Assembly (NCBI GenBank): GCA_029215795.1
Contig: JARDYH010000001.1
Coordinates: 184,643,654 to 184,707,653, forward strand
DNA length: 64,000 nt
Source of the DNA: Anniella stebbinsi
Lineage: Eukaryota; Chordata; Lepidosauria; Squamata; Anniellidae
Reading direction: 5' to 3'
Shown: piece by piece, positions 34,001 through 46,160 of the stretch
Numbering within the stretch: the first letter of the stretch is position 1
How the letters are laid out: the number at the start of each line of letters is the position of its first letter
Position numbers and translations under genes: made by a program
The notes under the pieces: generated by a model
Told to the model about the DNA's origin: nothing
Databases searched by the model: none
What the model saw: only the letters and a program-made list of their open reading frames with translations

Positions 34001-37000
34001 CACGTGGCCTTGCAGATGCTGCTGGACTGCAAAATCCCACCACCTCTGGCAAGCGGAGACCATGGGGAGGACTGAAGGGAGCTGCAGCTCAACCACCTGG
34101 CGGGGGGCACAGGGTGTGCCTCTTCCCTGCCCTTGAGAGTGACCTAATATAGCATGTTTATTTTACTTGTATTTAGTAACAAAGAAAACTAAGAAAAAGT
34201 ATCCCTTGTTAATCCTTTGTTCCAATGCACCTCAAGTATTTGACTTGAAATATTTGAGGGGGAAATTAAAGCACACTTAATGTAGTTTAAATGTTACATC
34301 ATGTAGACAATTTTATTGGAATGCTTTAAAAAAATTTAAAGACAACAGCATGTACTTCCCTTACATTGTTTAAATTTATGGGAATAAACAAAATACTGGT
34401 AACTGCTGACAGTAATATGTTTTCGCAGCACAAAGAACTGTGCATGATGTGCTGACAACCACTCATCTAGAACTTGCCCAACATTGCTTTTGGTATCAAT
34501 TCACTGTTATCAATGAACCTATGGAAAGGAAAACTTCCCAAAGAAAAATAGAGCACTGGAAAAAGTTCCATAATTTTCCACCCCACGTCACTGACTAGGA
34601 CTGAGGAAACCTGGGTTCAAAATCACACTCGACCATGAGGCTCACTCTATTGAGCTAACTCAGCCTAACTTATCTCACAGCTTTGTTGTGAGGACAAAAT
34701 GGAGGAGGGAAGAACAATATATGTTGGCATGAGCTCCTTGGAGGAAAGACGGTTTGTTAATGTAATTAATAAGCAACTAATTAATAAATGTGTGTCTCCA
34801 GCTTTAATCCAGAAAAAAAATATGCCCCACATATCAAAAACTTTGGAAACACCAACATAAAAAGCTGTTGTATTCCTTCTCGACAATCTACTATTATAAC
34901 TACTTGTATTCCAATAAAAGCCAATGTGGACTGAAGTAAGACCAACACAACTACTGCTGCTATAAACATGTTATTTAACACTGGCACATACACTGTGCCA
35001 GTGCTGGGTGCAGAACAGAACATTCGGTTCTCAAATCACTATCTTCACAGTTTTCCAAGTTAAAACATGGAAGTCTCCTCTAAAACTTAATCACTGCTAC
35101 AACAAACTGGTTCTAGATAGATAGGATTAGGCCCCTCAGTATCTATGGTGCATTTCAGCTGAAACATTTTTGCACAATAAGGCTGAATCTCCACTGTATC
35201 CCATAACTACCACTTCCTGGTACACTTGCATAATATTATGTATGTAATTGAAGAGTTTTTTAAAAAACTGTTTGTAGGTTTGAGCTATTGTTTCAATGCA
35301 TATACTTCCTTCTAATCTTGCTTGTTAGTAGCTAGAAAGATACTCAAACAAGCCTGCTGGATTCTTCACAATCCCAGGAATGCCATGTCCACCCCACCTG
35401 CAATAATCCCACCAACCCACAACCCACCTGCAATAAGCCTCTCTCCACCTTTTTAACACTGCACTAAATTTACTATAGTGTGCATTAATGTACAGGATCA
35501 ATTGTAAAAATTCAGTATTTGTCAAACAACAACAACAACACTCAAGCCTACTAATCTGAAAAAGGAGCACTTCTGTACAGGAAAAGTCTAAGGTTAGTTC
35601 CAGGGCACTAATAAAAGAGAAAAAAACTACTTCCAAATTTAGGCACTGATAAAAGGACTTTCTCCAAAATATCTAATGCAGGATTGAATTTAACTGTGAC
35701 AAGAGTGATAGTGCACAAGCATAACCTCCCCTCACCAGTTTTGTATGGCTAGAATTCACTTCAGTTGAAACAAGAGTGCCCAATTCATGCACTCAGCCTG
35801 GTGGGAAAATAGACTTATAGACCAATCCACCTGTCTTCTTAAATCCTAATACTCCAGTTTAACTGGATTACAGACTGAGCTATTGATGAAAGAGCATACC
35901 TATGCAGCAAACTAATGAAAGAGGATTCCTCACATTCTTAAAACCACAAATGATACACTTTCCTCTCCACATAATTCCCTCTCCACATGATTAATGCCTT
36001 TCTTGTGAAATTACGGCATTCTGTTTATTACGACACATAAATTGCTTCATGAGGATATGATACTTCTAGTAAATTCTTTCAATTTATTTTAGAGGGCATC
36101 AAAAACCAATTTTTAAAAGAGAGAAAACAACACACATTCACCATAAAAATGGATTTGCAGGGAAAATGTGAAGTGCTTAAGTTTACATTATTGTATTATT
36201 TAAGTTAACAAGATCTTCATAGCAAAACAAAACATGTCCAAAATTTACCAGTCAGCTAATCTCTCTTAAAATTAGCAGCTCAAACTAAAAGCTAAGACTT
36301 TGTGTTGGATGGCTGGAAAGAATCTCAAAGGCAAATCATCTAGGGTAGTTCATGCATATTCAGAATAATCATGAACTCACAAAATATTCCTAATGCCATT
36401 ATTGATGCAGTAAAAGCATACAGCCAACAATCAAAACAAAATATGGTGTATCTACAGGCATAAAATATAAGGGGTAATGCCACAGAAGAAGTTTAGCAAG
36501 GCAAACAGGTGGCTACTATGTATATGGCAAACGAAATAACTTCCTCCCCTTGTTGAGCTTGGAGTGGAGAGAGAAGGGAGTGGGGAGAAGCAGCAGTATA
36601 TTCCCCAATATGAAGCTCATTTACAGCACAACTTCATACATGTTTATTCACAAGTAAATCTCATGATATTCAGCGGGGTTTACAACTAGGTAAGGGTACA
36701 CAGGATTACAACCTTAGCCCTGGTAACAACAGTGTGTTCTGTGTTCAGGTTGTATCCCTACATCACAAAGGAAACACAAATTCTGTGGTCACGATTAACT
36801 TTATGTGCATACTTGAGTCTTTGGAACTTTGTGCTTCCCAAATTAAAACATGGCACACGAGTAGTGGGCGGGTCAGGAAATGCAGTGACACACAGAAATA
36901 GAAAGATAGGAAACCCGTAGGTGACAATTAGATAGTCAGCCAGTGGGACCTGTAACAACAAAAAATGTTATAGCCTAAGAGGAACACTCCTGTTCAGGGC

Positions 37001-39068
37001 TCCAGTAGCCACGGGGAGGGGTTAGAGGAAGGGTCGGGTTAGAACAAATGTTGCTGGACTCCAATTCCCATCACATTCACCCATCTTGGCCAGTGATGGT
37101 GGGAGTTGTAGTCCAACATCTGGAAGGCCACAGGTTCCTTAACTCTGGGTTAGAAGAAAAGGACACCTCTTTTTCAATCCCACCTTCTCTGAGGTCTTTC
37201 CTTGCTATGCTAAAAGCATCAGGTAGTAGGGGGATATGAAAGATCTCTGCCTGAGACCATGGAAAGACACTGCTACTGACGAGAAGACAATAATAGGCTA
37301 AATATTTTAAATAAATAAATGGGCAAATAGTCAGATAAAGCTTTTATCATGCCATCGCTCTGCCTTATTCACAGAGGTTTACATGGCATCCTGACAATGT
37401 CATCTTCTTCTATTTGTAACTGGCCCATTACACTTTTCCAGTCTTTTTTCTTAACACATAAAATTCATTATGGAAGAAAAGATGGAATAGCTGCACAATG
37501 CCTTCTAACTGGTGGTGTTCGGAGCCCTCAGACTGGAAGCACCCAAGTATAAGGTGGCCTTTTATGTTTGAGGGGTTATGTGAAATGGCACGGTGGGGGG
37601 AGGGCCTTAACTCTTTGCTCTGCTGTGGTTCCAATCTGAATTGCCTCCCCAGAATCTGTTCATTGTCCAAAGGTGAACTTTTTGTCATTCAGACTGGGAT
37701 CACAGTGAGCAAAGCATTAAAGCCCCCATACTCAAATGCTAGGGTTTTTACTTACTTTCGGCTAAGGAAGAAAGACATAGACCTCCATCACACCTAATTT
37801 CCCCCCCTGGTTTGCCTCCATGTTTTTTTAGAAGCATGTCAAGCTTATGATCCCTTTCACCTGAATAGCTGCTCTTTTGCTCCTTCGGTCCTTTGCTCTT
37901 CCACTCCACTCCATTCCACTCCACCCCTCCCCTTCTCTTTCTCCCTCCAGTTAGGTCCTTTCAGATGAGCACTTCAACCAGACCACCTTTCTGCAGGGCA
38001 AAAATGGAATGACCCTTAGTCTGGCTCTTTGGGGGCATCGAGGGAGTACAATCCTGTCTCTGCAGAGATATAGGCGTTGCATGCTTTTAAAAAACGCTTT
38101 CGAGCCTGGGATGCAAGGTTTGGGTTTTATACTGAGGCTTGGAGCCAGCTGCTGGGAAAGATCACTTTTCCCTGCCAGGACCTGATGCAATCCATTCAAG
38201 CCCCCAGTTCCTTTAAAATTACGCGGAGGCTTGGGGCGCATTAAATGAGCGTAGGGAAAATAATCCATACATTGAGCGTTCTAGGAAAGGCTGGGGCAGA
38301 GGCAAGGTGTCAGCAGGACAGGCGCAGCGTCATGTGAGTACCGTGCTGCAAATCCGCACACCAGGCATGGTGAGAGTGCACGAAATCGCTGCTGTGATGG
38401 ACGTCATAATTGCTAGCTAAGCTGCCAAAGTAACATGTCGCTTGGGTCTGAAGTGGAGAAGAAATGTTTTCAAATCACTTCCACCACACTAGAATGCCTG
38501 CTGGCCCCACTCAAAAAGAAGAACCAGCCTGGCACTTGAGTGAAACCGCTTCCGCAGGATCGTGAGGACGAGGCAACCCAGCTGCTTGGCCCAGTCAGGC
38601 TTTTGCCTAGGACCGCTCAAACGACAGCAGGGCTCCTGTAACACGTGGCTGTTCCACAGGAACAGGGCCGCCAAGGGCAAAGGAGGCACCTCGCCAGGCG
38701 AGCTGACCAAACGGAACCAAAGCAGCCGCCGCCGCAGCAGCAGACGCGTTTATACGGCCCTTTCTTCCACAGCGCTCAAGGAAAGAGAGCGCCGCTCGTC
38801 CTCGGGGAAAGAGGCGGGAAAAGGGAAGAGACCGGCGCCGTGCAAGAGAGAAGCGGGAGCCCCAGTACGAGCCGCCGCCGCGCTGGCTGCGCCTCTGACC
38901 TGCCGTGTCCCAGATGGAGATACTGAGGGGCCCCCGCTGCTTGAGGTAGAAAGCGCCGCCGACGGTGCTGACGGTGTCCAGGAACCGCCGCTCCATATAG
39001 CGGTGGAGCAGCGACGTCTTGCCCACGTTCATGTCCCCGAGTAGCACCACCTTCCCGTCAGGTTTCAT
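30504..39068 (-). CDS. RAB20: RAB20 small GTPase, two coding exons (join 38900-39068 and 30504-31036 on the complement)
   Basis: Rab20 is a Rab-family GTPase known from work in mammals to act on endosomes and maturing phagosomes. The spliced frame is 233 codons plus stop, close to the usual Rab20 length of about 234. Visible motifs are the P-loop GDMNVGKTS (residues 11-19), the switch I Thr near 35, WDTAG (53-57), NKVD (112-115), ETSAK (180-184) and a C-terminal SGCCR with two cysteines for geranylgeranylation. Exon 1 starts at the ATG at 39066-39068, which has G at -3, and ends at 38900 before GTCAGA. Exon 2 starts at 31036 after a pyrimidine-rich tract and TAG. Gly57 is split across the junction. 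The usual WDTAGQ glutamine is Arg58, as I recall for Rab20 in other vertebrates. No frameshift or stop is seen. Both splice sites are canonical GT/AG. The sequence match to the family is strong; the function is taken from family knowledge. Confidence 0.96.
32205..32311. mobile_element. 107-bp palindromic MITE in RAB20 intron
   Basis: The termini GCCCTGTTCAGAAGACACC and GTGTCTTCTGAACAGGC are inverted repeats, and the interior arms (TTAAACCGCGGCTTTAA and TTAAAGCCATGGTTTAA) also pair. CAATG flanks both sides (32200-32204 and 32312-32316), a possible target-site duplication. Confidence 0.7.
32652..32668 (+). repeat. Poly(G) run, 17 bases
   Basis: This is an uninterrupted G run inside the RAB20 intron, the longest homopolymer G/C run in the window. 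On the minus (transcribed) strand it is C. Confidence 0.95.
34008..34105. repeat. Diverged palindromic element related to 37049-37140
   Basis: The left half GATGCTGCTGGACTGCAAAA and the right half GGGAGCTGCAGCTCAACCAC are weak complements. They resemble the ACAACTCCCATCA-type repeat seen more clearly at 37049. Confidence 0.5.
34600..34790 (+). mobile_element. MIR-like SINE
   Basis: The motifs AACCTGGGTTCAAAATC (tRNA B-box-like), then TATCTCACAGCTTTGTTGTG, then GAGCTCCTTGGAGGAAAGACG with an AATTAATAAA-type tail follow the order of MIR-type SINEs with an L2-like 3' end. Confidence 0.65.
37049..37140. repeat. Short palindromic DNA element (ACTCCCATCA type)
   Basis: GCTGGACTCCAATTCCCATC pairs with GATGGTGGGAGTTGTAGTCC across a short loop, followed by AACATCTGGAAGGCCACAGG. 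This is a widespread squamate-type repeat in my recollection; another copy is at 50421-50532. Confidence 0.7.
37336..37555 (+). repeat. Unclassified interspersed repeat A, copy 2
   Basis: It matches 6140-6345 in order and orientation, with GCACAATGCCTTCT and GGAAGCACCCAAG as the clearest blocks. It lies in the RAB20 intron. Confidence 0.5.
38044..38405 (+). repeat. Unclassified interspersed repeat B, copy 1
   Basis: It matches 49249-49655 at high identity: GAGTACAATC start, CTGTCTCTGCAGAGAT, CTGGGATGCAAGGTTTGG, TTTTCCCTG, then ATTCTAGGAAA-like and CTGCAAATCCGCACACCAGG. It lies in the RAB20 intron 0.5 kb from exon 1. It has a 105-codon open frame on the minus strand, but no known domain. Confidence 0.75.
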
Positions 39069-39560
39069 GCCGCCCCTCGGACTTAGGCGGGGCGGCGGCG
39101 GCGCAGCCTCCCCGCGAGGGCTCTCGAGCTACTCCGGCGGCTTCGGCAACCACCGGCGGCAGAGAGCTGGGCGGACGTCGCTCGCTCACTGAGGGCGGCG
39201 GCGGCAAAGGCCCAGGCCCCGTGCGAAGGCCGCGGCGGGGCGGGGCGGCTTCTCTCGGCTCAGCAGCTGGGAGCAGCGACGGGGCGTTGCGCCCCTGGTC
39301 CCGTGAAAGAAGCTCGCGGGGGGAGGGGGGAGGAAGGAGCCAAGCGGGTTCCGGCCCTTCACACTGGCAAGGTGACTCGCAGGTTGAAGGCATCGGCCCT
39401 TTCCGACTGCAGCCTCGCCCCTTTAGGCCGCTCCTCCTGCACTCAGGAAGGCCTGACTTCGGGCGAGTGTCCTCTGTGCGGAGGAGGGTTTTCTGCTGGA
39501 TGCGCTCTCCTCTTGCCATCCTAAACATCAGGGCGCCGCGGCCATGGAGTCTCGTGGGCA
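38690..39560. promoter_or_regulatory. CpG island and likely RAB20 promoter
   Basis: This stretch is rich in GC and CpG, unlike the AT-rich surroundings. It covers RAB20 exon 1 and about 500 bp upstream. GGGGCGGGGC-type GC boxes occur around 39234-39251, and no TATA box is evident. The position and composition fit a TATA-less CpG promoter reading leftward. The transcription start cannot be fixed from sequence alone. Confidence 0.75.
38900..39068 (-). other. RAB20: RAB20 coding exon 1
   Basis: This exon has 56 codons plus the first base of codon 57. It encodes the P-loop, switch I and WDTA up to the split glycine. The donor is GCAG/GTCAGA on the minus strand. Reading through the donor gives only low-complexity protein, which supports splicing here. 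Confidence 0.95.
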
Positions 39561-39569
39561 AAAGGCCGT

Positions 39570-40105
39570 CAGCAGGGGGAGCTGTGTGTAGGCAGAGAAC
39601 AGAGGTCAAAAGAGGCGGAGTGACTTCAAAATCATGAGGGCAAAGCAGATGGCGCGGTGGTCTGTCCTGACTTACACTTCCACAGGAAAGCACCCCTTTA
39701 AACCCACCTATTTCTGCTGACAGCCGTCCTTTGTAGGGAAGGCAAACTGAAGCAAATAATTTAAAGATCGAGTGCGAAGCAGGCTGGGGGGGAAAAAAAG
39801 GGAAATTGGGAAAAGATAGTGAAGGGTTAGGAGCTCCTGGGATGCCCCATATACCAGCCAGGTTAAAAACCAGGGGGGGAAATTAGAGAATATTTGAAGG
39901 AAAACAAGGGAGAAATTGCAAGGGGCTGGGGGTGTTTTAGGAAACAACACCCCCCACACACACATCATGTCCCAAGGACTCACATTTTTCTTTTTAATGT
40001 TTAACCTTTTACAATCTTAAATTTAAAAATAGTGAAGGGCTCCCAGGCCCCTCCCCTCATCAGTTCATATGCATATACATATATACACACATTTACCCTT
40101 AAAAC
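39570..40105. other. Intergenic DNA upstream of RAB20
   Basis: GC content falls off past 39560 and no gene or named repeat is seen before the CR1 at 40106. Any RAB20 5' UTR exon here would not be recognisable by eye. Confidence 0.5.
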
Positions 40106-40835
40106 TCATAGAATCATGCACTTGGGAGGGGCCTATCAGGCCATTGAGTCCAACCCCCTCTTCAATGCAGGAATCCACCTTACAGCATCCCTGACAGATG
40201 GCTGTCCAGCTGCCTCTTGTGGGCCTCTAGTGTAGGACAGCCCATGACTTCCCTAAGTAATTGGTTCCATTGTGGTAGTGCTCTATCAGTCAGGACGTTT
40301 TCCCTGATGTCCAGCCGGAATCTGGCTTCCTGTAATTTGAGCCCATTATTCTGCATCCTGCACTCTGGGATGACTGGGAAAGGATCCTGGACCACCTCTG
40401 TGTGACAACCGTTCAAGTATTTGAAGAGTGCTATCATGTCTCCTCTCAGTCTTCTCTTCTCAAGGTTGAACATGCCCAGTTCTTTCAGTCTCTCCTCATA
40501 GGTCTTTGCTTCCAAACCCCTGATCATCCTCGTTGCCCTCCTCTGAACCCCCCCAACTTGTCTGCATCCTTCCTGAAGTGTGGTGCCCAGAACTGGACAC
40601 AATACTCAAGATGATGCCTAACCAGTGCTGAACAGAGGGGAACCAGTACCATGTGCAATTTGGAAGCTATACTTCTCTTAATGCAGCCCAAAATAGCATT
40701 TGCTTTTTTTGCAGCCACATCACACTGCTGGCTCATATTCGGCTTGTAATCTACAATTCCAAGATCTTTCTTGCTTGTAGTACTGCTGAGCCAAATATTC
40801 CCTATCTTGTAACTGTGCATTTGGTTGTTACTGCT
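40106..40835 (-). mobile_element. CR1 LINE 3' end
   Basis: Antisense CR1 begins with ACTCATAGAATCATG and the GAGTCCAACCCCCT tail region. It continues through GAACTGGGCATGTTCAACC, LVPLCSALVRHHLEYCVQFWAPHFRKD and QCDVAAKKANAILGCIKRS. It is truncated at about 40835, where Tx1-like L1 sequence begins. It is well preserved but frameshifted. Confidence 0.9.
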
Positions 40836-40899
40836 TATTTCAAGCCGAAAGATAAGGCACAAGAACCGCGAGTAATGTACAGCAGCAGCTCTGCAAACG

Positions 40900-41900
40900 A
40901 AATGGCATCCGGAGTGTCTCAGCGTTCCAGAGATGAGCGAGGGGGGGGGGGGGAGTCCTCAACTCCACCGAAGATGACAAATACAGACATGAAGGAAGAA
41001 ACCTTACAATGCTTAAAACAACTTAAACTAGAACTTATGGACAATTGGACACACATTTTGGAAGCTAAATTGGGGGATTTAAAGCAGAAAGTGGTTGAAG
41101 TGGAGAAAACAGCTGTGAGTGCAATGGAAAAGGTGTCAGCACAAGAGGAGAAATATAAAACACTAAAGAAACAAGCCTCTGAAATTAAACTAAAACTGAC
41201 TTGAGTTGGAAAACAGAAATCGACATTGTAACGTGCGTTTTCGCAGAATAGCTGAGGATTTGGAAGAAAATTATGTAAAATTATTTGTGATAAAATGGCT
41301 GACCACATTACTGCCTGCTTTCCCATTGATCCTGATGACTTAGAAAGCTGCCATCATGCATTGGGGCCGAAGAAAAGAAACACACCATGAGATATAATCA
41401 TATGCTTTGGTCATTATAATAAAAAATAAACTTTAATTAAAAAACTGAGGGAATTAAAAGAAATACAATGCCAAGGTGTACCTGTTATGATATTGCAGGA
41501 CTTAGCCCCAGAAACTCTGCAAATGCGCAGAGGATTACGCCCCTTCACCTTACAATGACAAGAAATGGGGCTTCGCTATTCATGGGTCTTTCCATGCAAA
41601 CCAGTGGTCCCCTGTAAGGAAGTCACTCCTATTGTGACAACAAAAAAAGAAGCCATGCCGTTATTTAAAACTCCTCCGTTTTGACCTTCCTGAAGGAGTT
41701 CCATCAGAGGAGTTTGAAAACCAAGGCAGCCACGAATCTGACAAGGAGGAGGAGGAATGGGAGCTGGTTCAAAGAAAACGCCCTGATAAGCCCCAAAAAC
41801 ATACCGGGTGGCGGGAGGGGAGGCGACACCAGGCATTCCATTCACTTAGAGCAACATCACGGCGAAAGAGAGAAGCTGGAAGGACTTTTATTACTGAAGG
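40900..41900 (+). pseudogene. Tx1-like L1 ORF1 remnant
   Basis: An open segment at 40900-41204 starts MASGVSQRSRDE and holds a coiled-coil stretch (EAKLGDLKQKVVEVEKTA). The following LENRNRHCNVRFRRIAEDLEEN, in another frame, resembles the start of an L1 ORF1 RRM. Later pieces (VPVMILQDLAPETLQMRRGLR) match the C-terminal domain. Stops and frameshifts separate them. A 13-base G run at 40941-40953 lies within the frame. Confidence 0.7.
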
Positions 41901-42264
41901 TTAAATCATAGCAGTTCTTGGTAAAAGGTTTGGGATTTTGTCCGTGTTTTTGTTTTGTTTTTGAATACAGGGCTGGAGAAGCTTTTCTCTCACCTAGTCA
42001 GATCTATGTCAGGAATAGATCGGAACTGTGTGCCTCACCATTCTTATACATTTAACACAAGAAATTAAAAAAAATAAATTATTTCCCCCCCTTCTTTTCT
42101 CTCTTATGTTTCTTTTAGCATTTTTTCCCCTTTCTTTTTTTCTTTTTCTTTTATTTTAAGAAGTTTATACTGCAGGAAGGTGCTTGCAGCACTCCTGAGC
42201 AGCAACATAGAGTTTTGGTTTTGGGTGGGTGGCGAGGTTGGTTGCTATGTTTATTATTTGTTAA

Positions 42265-45200
42265 TCAAATGGTTGAATTTAACTCAGTTGGTAAGTTGAT
42301 AGGTGAAGTTTACTGGGAAGAGATTAAAAAAGAAACCTGAGAAAGGAATGAACATTCTAAAAGTCATGCAATTTTTATGGCTGACTTAAAAACAGTTTCA
42401 TTTCATATTGAAGGGTTAGTCAGTACTATAAAAAGAGCTAGGATGTTTAAATTGATCAGTGATCTGAAGCCAAAAATAATGATATTACAAGAAACACATA
42501 AGGCAACGGAAAAGGATTCACCAGTAAGCGATAGAGGAAAATATAACTAAGGGATCTTACAAAGCAAGAGGGGTGGCAATTCTAATTAAGAGTGAAATTG
42601 ATTTCAAAGAGGCAAAAATAATGAAAGATAAGGAAGTTTTATCTTTGTGGAAGGAATTTTGAATGGACATACAAAAATTACATTAGCGTCAATATGTAGC
42701 CCAAACACAAATCAACTAACCTTTTTAGACAGATAGGAGGGGTCATTAACTGGAATTTACAAGGGGCAGAGGCAGCCAGAGATGGAAACAGCATTAAACA
42801 AACTAGAGATGAATCTCAACACCCCAAGCAAGTAATGAAATGTATGAAAATGTTACAAAAATATGAACTCTATGAAACACGGGCAGAATCCCACCCAAAA
42901 GTCTACACACACTCATTTTATTCATGACCCCATGGTTCATTTTCGAGGCTAGATACAATGATGGTCACAAAGGTCTATTACCATGGATAGTTAAAATAGA
43001 TATAGGCCAAATAAACATATCTGACCATGCCCCAGTGCTCCTGGAGATGGCAATGTGTGCCAAGGAAAAAACAATACCAATATGGTGGTTGCACCCCACC
43101 TTAATAGCATGACAGGACTGTAAATGTAGAATACAGGATGGGCTAGTAAACAATTTCAGAGAAAATCTTATTAATTAATGACACTTAAGAAGGGGTGAGG
43201 TGGGATTGTATGAAAGCAGTAATAAGAGGGCAGTATATTAAAGGAATGGTCATTATTCGGAATAATAATAAAAAACAAAGAATTAGAAAAAACTGTAGAA
43301 GCCCTAACAGCGCAATATAAGTGTACTGGCTCACAAGCTATTAGACAAAAAATGAAAAAGAAAAGAATGGAACTAAACCTGGTAGACATTGATAAAACAA
43401 TTGTAGATTTGCTCTATGTTAAACAAAGATACTATGAATTTGACGGAAAAGGAACAAGAACGTTGGCAAATAGAGTAAAAAAAGGAAAAATAGCAACAGA
43501 ATTGTAGCTTTAACAACTGAGGAAGGAAAAAATATATAGTGCAAATGAAATGGGGAAAATACTAACTAAATATTATGGAAATTTATATAAAGGAACAAAG
43601 GTCTGGAAACAAAGCCCTATGAGGAGAGACTGAAAGAACTGGGCATGTTTAGCCTGGAGAAGAGAAGATTGAGGGGAGACATGAGAGCACTCTTCAAATA
43701 CTTGAAAGGTTGTCACACGGAGGAGGGCCAGGATCTCTTCTCAATCAACCTAGAATGCAGGACACGGAATAATGGGCTCAAGTTACAGGAAGCCAGATTC
43801 CGGCTGGACATCAGGAAAAGCTTCCTGACTGTTAAAGCAATATGACAATGGAACCAATTACCTAGGGAGGTTGTGGACTCTTCCACACTAGAGGCGTTCA
43901 AGAGGCAGCTGGGCCACCATCTGTCAGGGATGCTTTAAGGTGGATTCTTGCACTGAGCAGGGGTTTGGACTTGATGGCCTTATAGGCCCCTTCCAACTCT
44001 ACTATTCTATGATTCTATGAAATATAGACAAAGAATTTATAAAAGAGTATCAGCAAGAAAATAAGATGAATGGCTTAACAAGGGAGCAGTCGATATATTT
44101 AGAACAGCCTATATCATTAGAAGAAATAAAAAATGCTATAAAAAACAAGAAGTCTAATAAAGCACCAGGCCCTGATGGCTTTAAGCTGAATTCTATAAAG
44201 TATATGCTGAATTATTGATTCCGCAACTTTCAGTTGTGTTCCCTGCAATATTACAGGGAACACAACTACCAGATAAGTAGAAACAATCAAGGATAATTCT
44301 TTTATTAAAACCTTGTAAGGCTCCAGAACTTCCAGATTCATATCGCCCCATCTCATTATTAAATGTGGACTATAATTTTTTTGCTACTATATGGGCAAAC
44401 AGATTAAAGACAATGATAGGGAAAATAATCCATCCTGACCAGTTTGGATTTATTCCAAAAAGGTATATAGTGGACCCTGTTTGAAGACTATATAGTGGAA
44501 TCACTCATGCAAAAACAAAACAAAACACGAAAACACCACTAGCAATTCTGGCTCTAGATCTCTATAAGGCCTTTGATAGGGTAAACCTAAAGTTTCTATT
44601 AAATATTTCACAAGTATATAAATTTGGCCCAGAATTCTCACATATTTTACAAACAATCTGTGCTCAAACATCAGCAACAATTAGATTCAATTATATGGAA
44701 ACATTCCCCTTTAAAATTCAATCTGGTACCAAACTAACATGTCCTCTATCCCCATTATTATTTGATCTGGTAATTGAATTTCTAGCAGACAAATTAAGAA
44801 AAAATATAATATCAAGGGAGTGACACAAAAAAAAAACCCATTTAATAAATTTGTATGCTGATGACATGGTACTTGTGCTTGAAAATCCTAAAACAAGCAT
44901 AAGACACATCAAAGAAGAACTAGAACGTTTCCAGAAAGCATTAGGACTGAAAGTCAATTACACAAAATCAGATCAAATTGACATGTCTAATCAACTTAAA
45001 ATACCATTAGATCACAAGTCAGTTTGTTATTTAAGAGTCCAAATTTCAAAAAAATATGAATAAATCCGACCAATTAAATTATGGAATAATCTGGAAATAA
45101 ATAATAACAGATATTAAAAGATGGAACAAAATGAACGTGTCGCTATTGAGAAGAATATTGGTTATAAAGATGATGGTGGTGCCAAAATCTACCTATTTGT

Positions 45201-46160
45201 TCTATGTATTGCCTATTGATATTGCACCCAAAAAAATTAAAATATGGCAATCAACAATTGACACATTCATCTTTAAAAGTAGGACACCAAAATATTTAAG
45301 ATATAGGAGGATAGAGAAAGGAGGATGAGGAATACCCCATTTAAAACTATATTATGGAGCCTATCAACTAAGACACTTGATGTCTATAATTAATGATTCC
45401 CAAGACAAACATTGGGTATGTATAGAAAAGTATTTATTTCAAGATACAGATCTCACATTACTACCTTTCATTAAAAATAAATAAAAAGGGCATACAACAA
45501 CAGCATACAAGCATTAAAGGTCTGAAAATACAGAAAGGAATCATTGATGCCTGGGATCTCTCCATTGATACCAATTTGTGGACACCCAGATTTTCACCTA
45601 AAAGAATGATAAATAAAAAGGCTTTAAAAGACAACCAACTGGATAGATTAATGCATTATTATACAGACTTATTACCCATATCGAGAACTGTCTGGAGGAC
45701 ATCATTGAGGAATACAAATATTACATGGTTAGCGTGGTATTAACTATCCACATTTATTAGAAAGCAGTACATCATACAGCAAGGCACCAGAAACTTGACA
45801 GATTTTGAAAGAATGGTAGTTAACACAGCGGAAAAAGATAAAGGGCAAATAACTACTCTATTACTACTTCAACTGGATTTAGGATCACAACAAGGGCTAC
45901 AAACTTGCTGGGAATCTGACTGGGCTGTGAAAACAGATCAAGAATACTGGACAAAAATGGGAAAATTTCCTTTTAAAGCTACATCAGCTAAATGTACAGA
46001 AATATTGCCTAAATACTACAAAAATGGTACTTAACACCATCCAGAATAGCAAAGATAGACAAGTCTTACTCACCATTGTGTTGGAGAGGATGTGGAGTCC
46101 GGGGATCCTATGTTCACATGTGGTGGGACTGTGAACATATTCAAAGAGTTTAGACAGAGA
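42265..46160 (+). pseudogene. Tx1-like L1 ORF2 remnant
   Basis: Pieces of endonuclease, reverse transcriptase and C-terminal zinc-knuckle-like motif occur in the right order, in several frames with internal stops. The catalytic YADD survives. The CWRGCGVRGSYVHMWWDCE motif is readable. It could not make protein as it stands. Confidence 0.8.
43598..44020 (+). mobile_element. CR1 3' end inserted in Tx1-like L1
   Basis: It starts GGTCTGGAAACAAAGCCCTA and ends ATTCTATGATTCTATGA, the full CR1 3' terminus, with Tx1-like L1 sequence on both sides. No clear target-site duplication is seen, as is common for CR1. Confidence 0.9.

Larger units (their letters stand above)
31037..38899 (-). other. RAB20 intron 1
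   Basis: This 7,863-bp intron has canonical GT and AG ends. It contains no full LINE copy that I can recognise, unlike both flanks. It does hold a 107-bp palindromic element (32205-32311), a 17-base G run (32652-32668), a diverged palindrome (34008-34105), a MIR-like SINE (34600-34790), a short palindromic element (37049-37140) and copies of two unclassified repeats (37336-37555 and 38044-38405). The remainder is AT-rich with nothing I can name. Confidence 0.85.

Noticed and set aside
37951..38268. 105-codon minus-strand frame in repeat B
   Set aside because: Part of it can be read in the second copy too, but that copy is interrupted and no domain is evident, so coding is not supported.
38562..39044. 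160-codon plus-strand frame across RAB20 exon 1
   Set aside because: It is antisense to a well-supported exon and its composition is a shadow of GC-rich coding sequence.
39058..39693. 211-codon open frame upstream of RAB20 on the minus strand
   Set aside because: It lies in a CpG island where stops are rare, has proline/arginine/serine-rich low-complexity content, and overlaps the RAB20 start in another frame.
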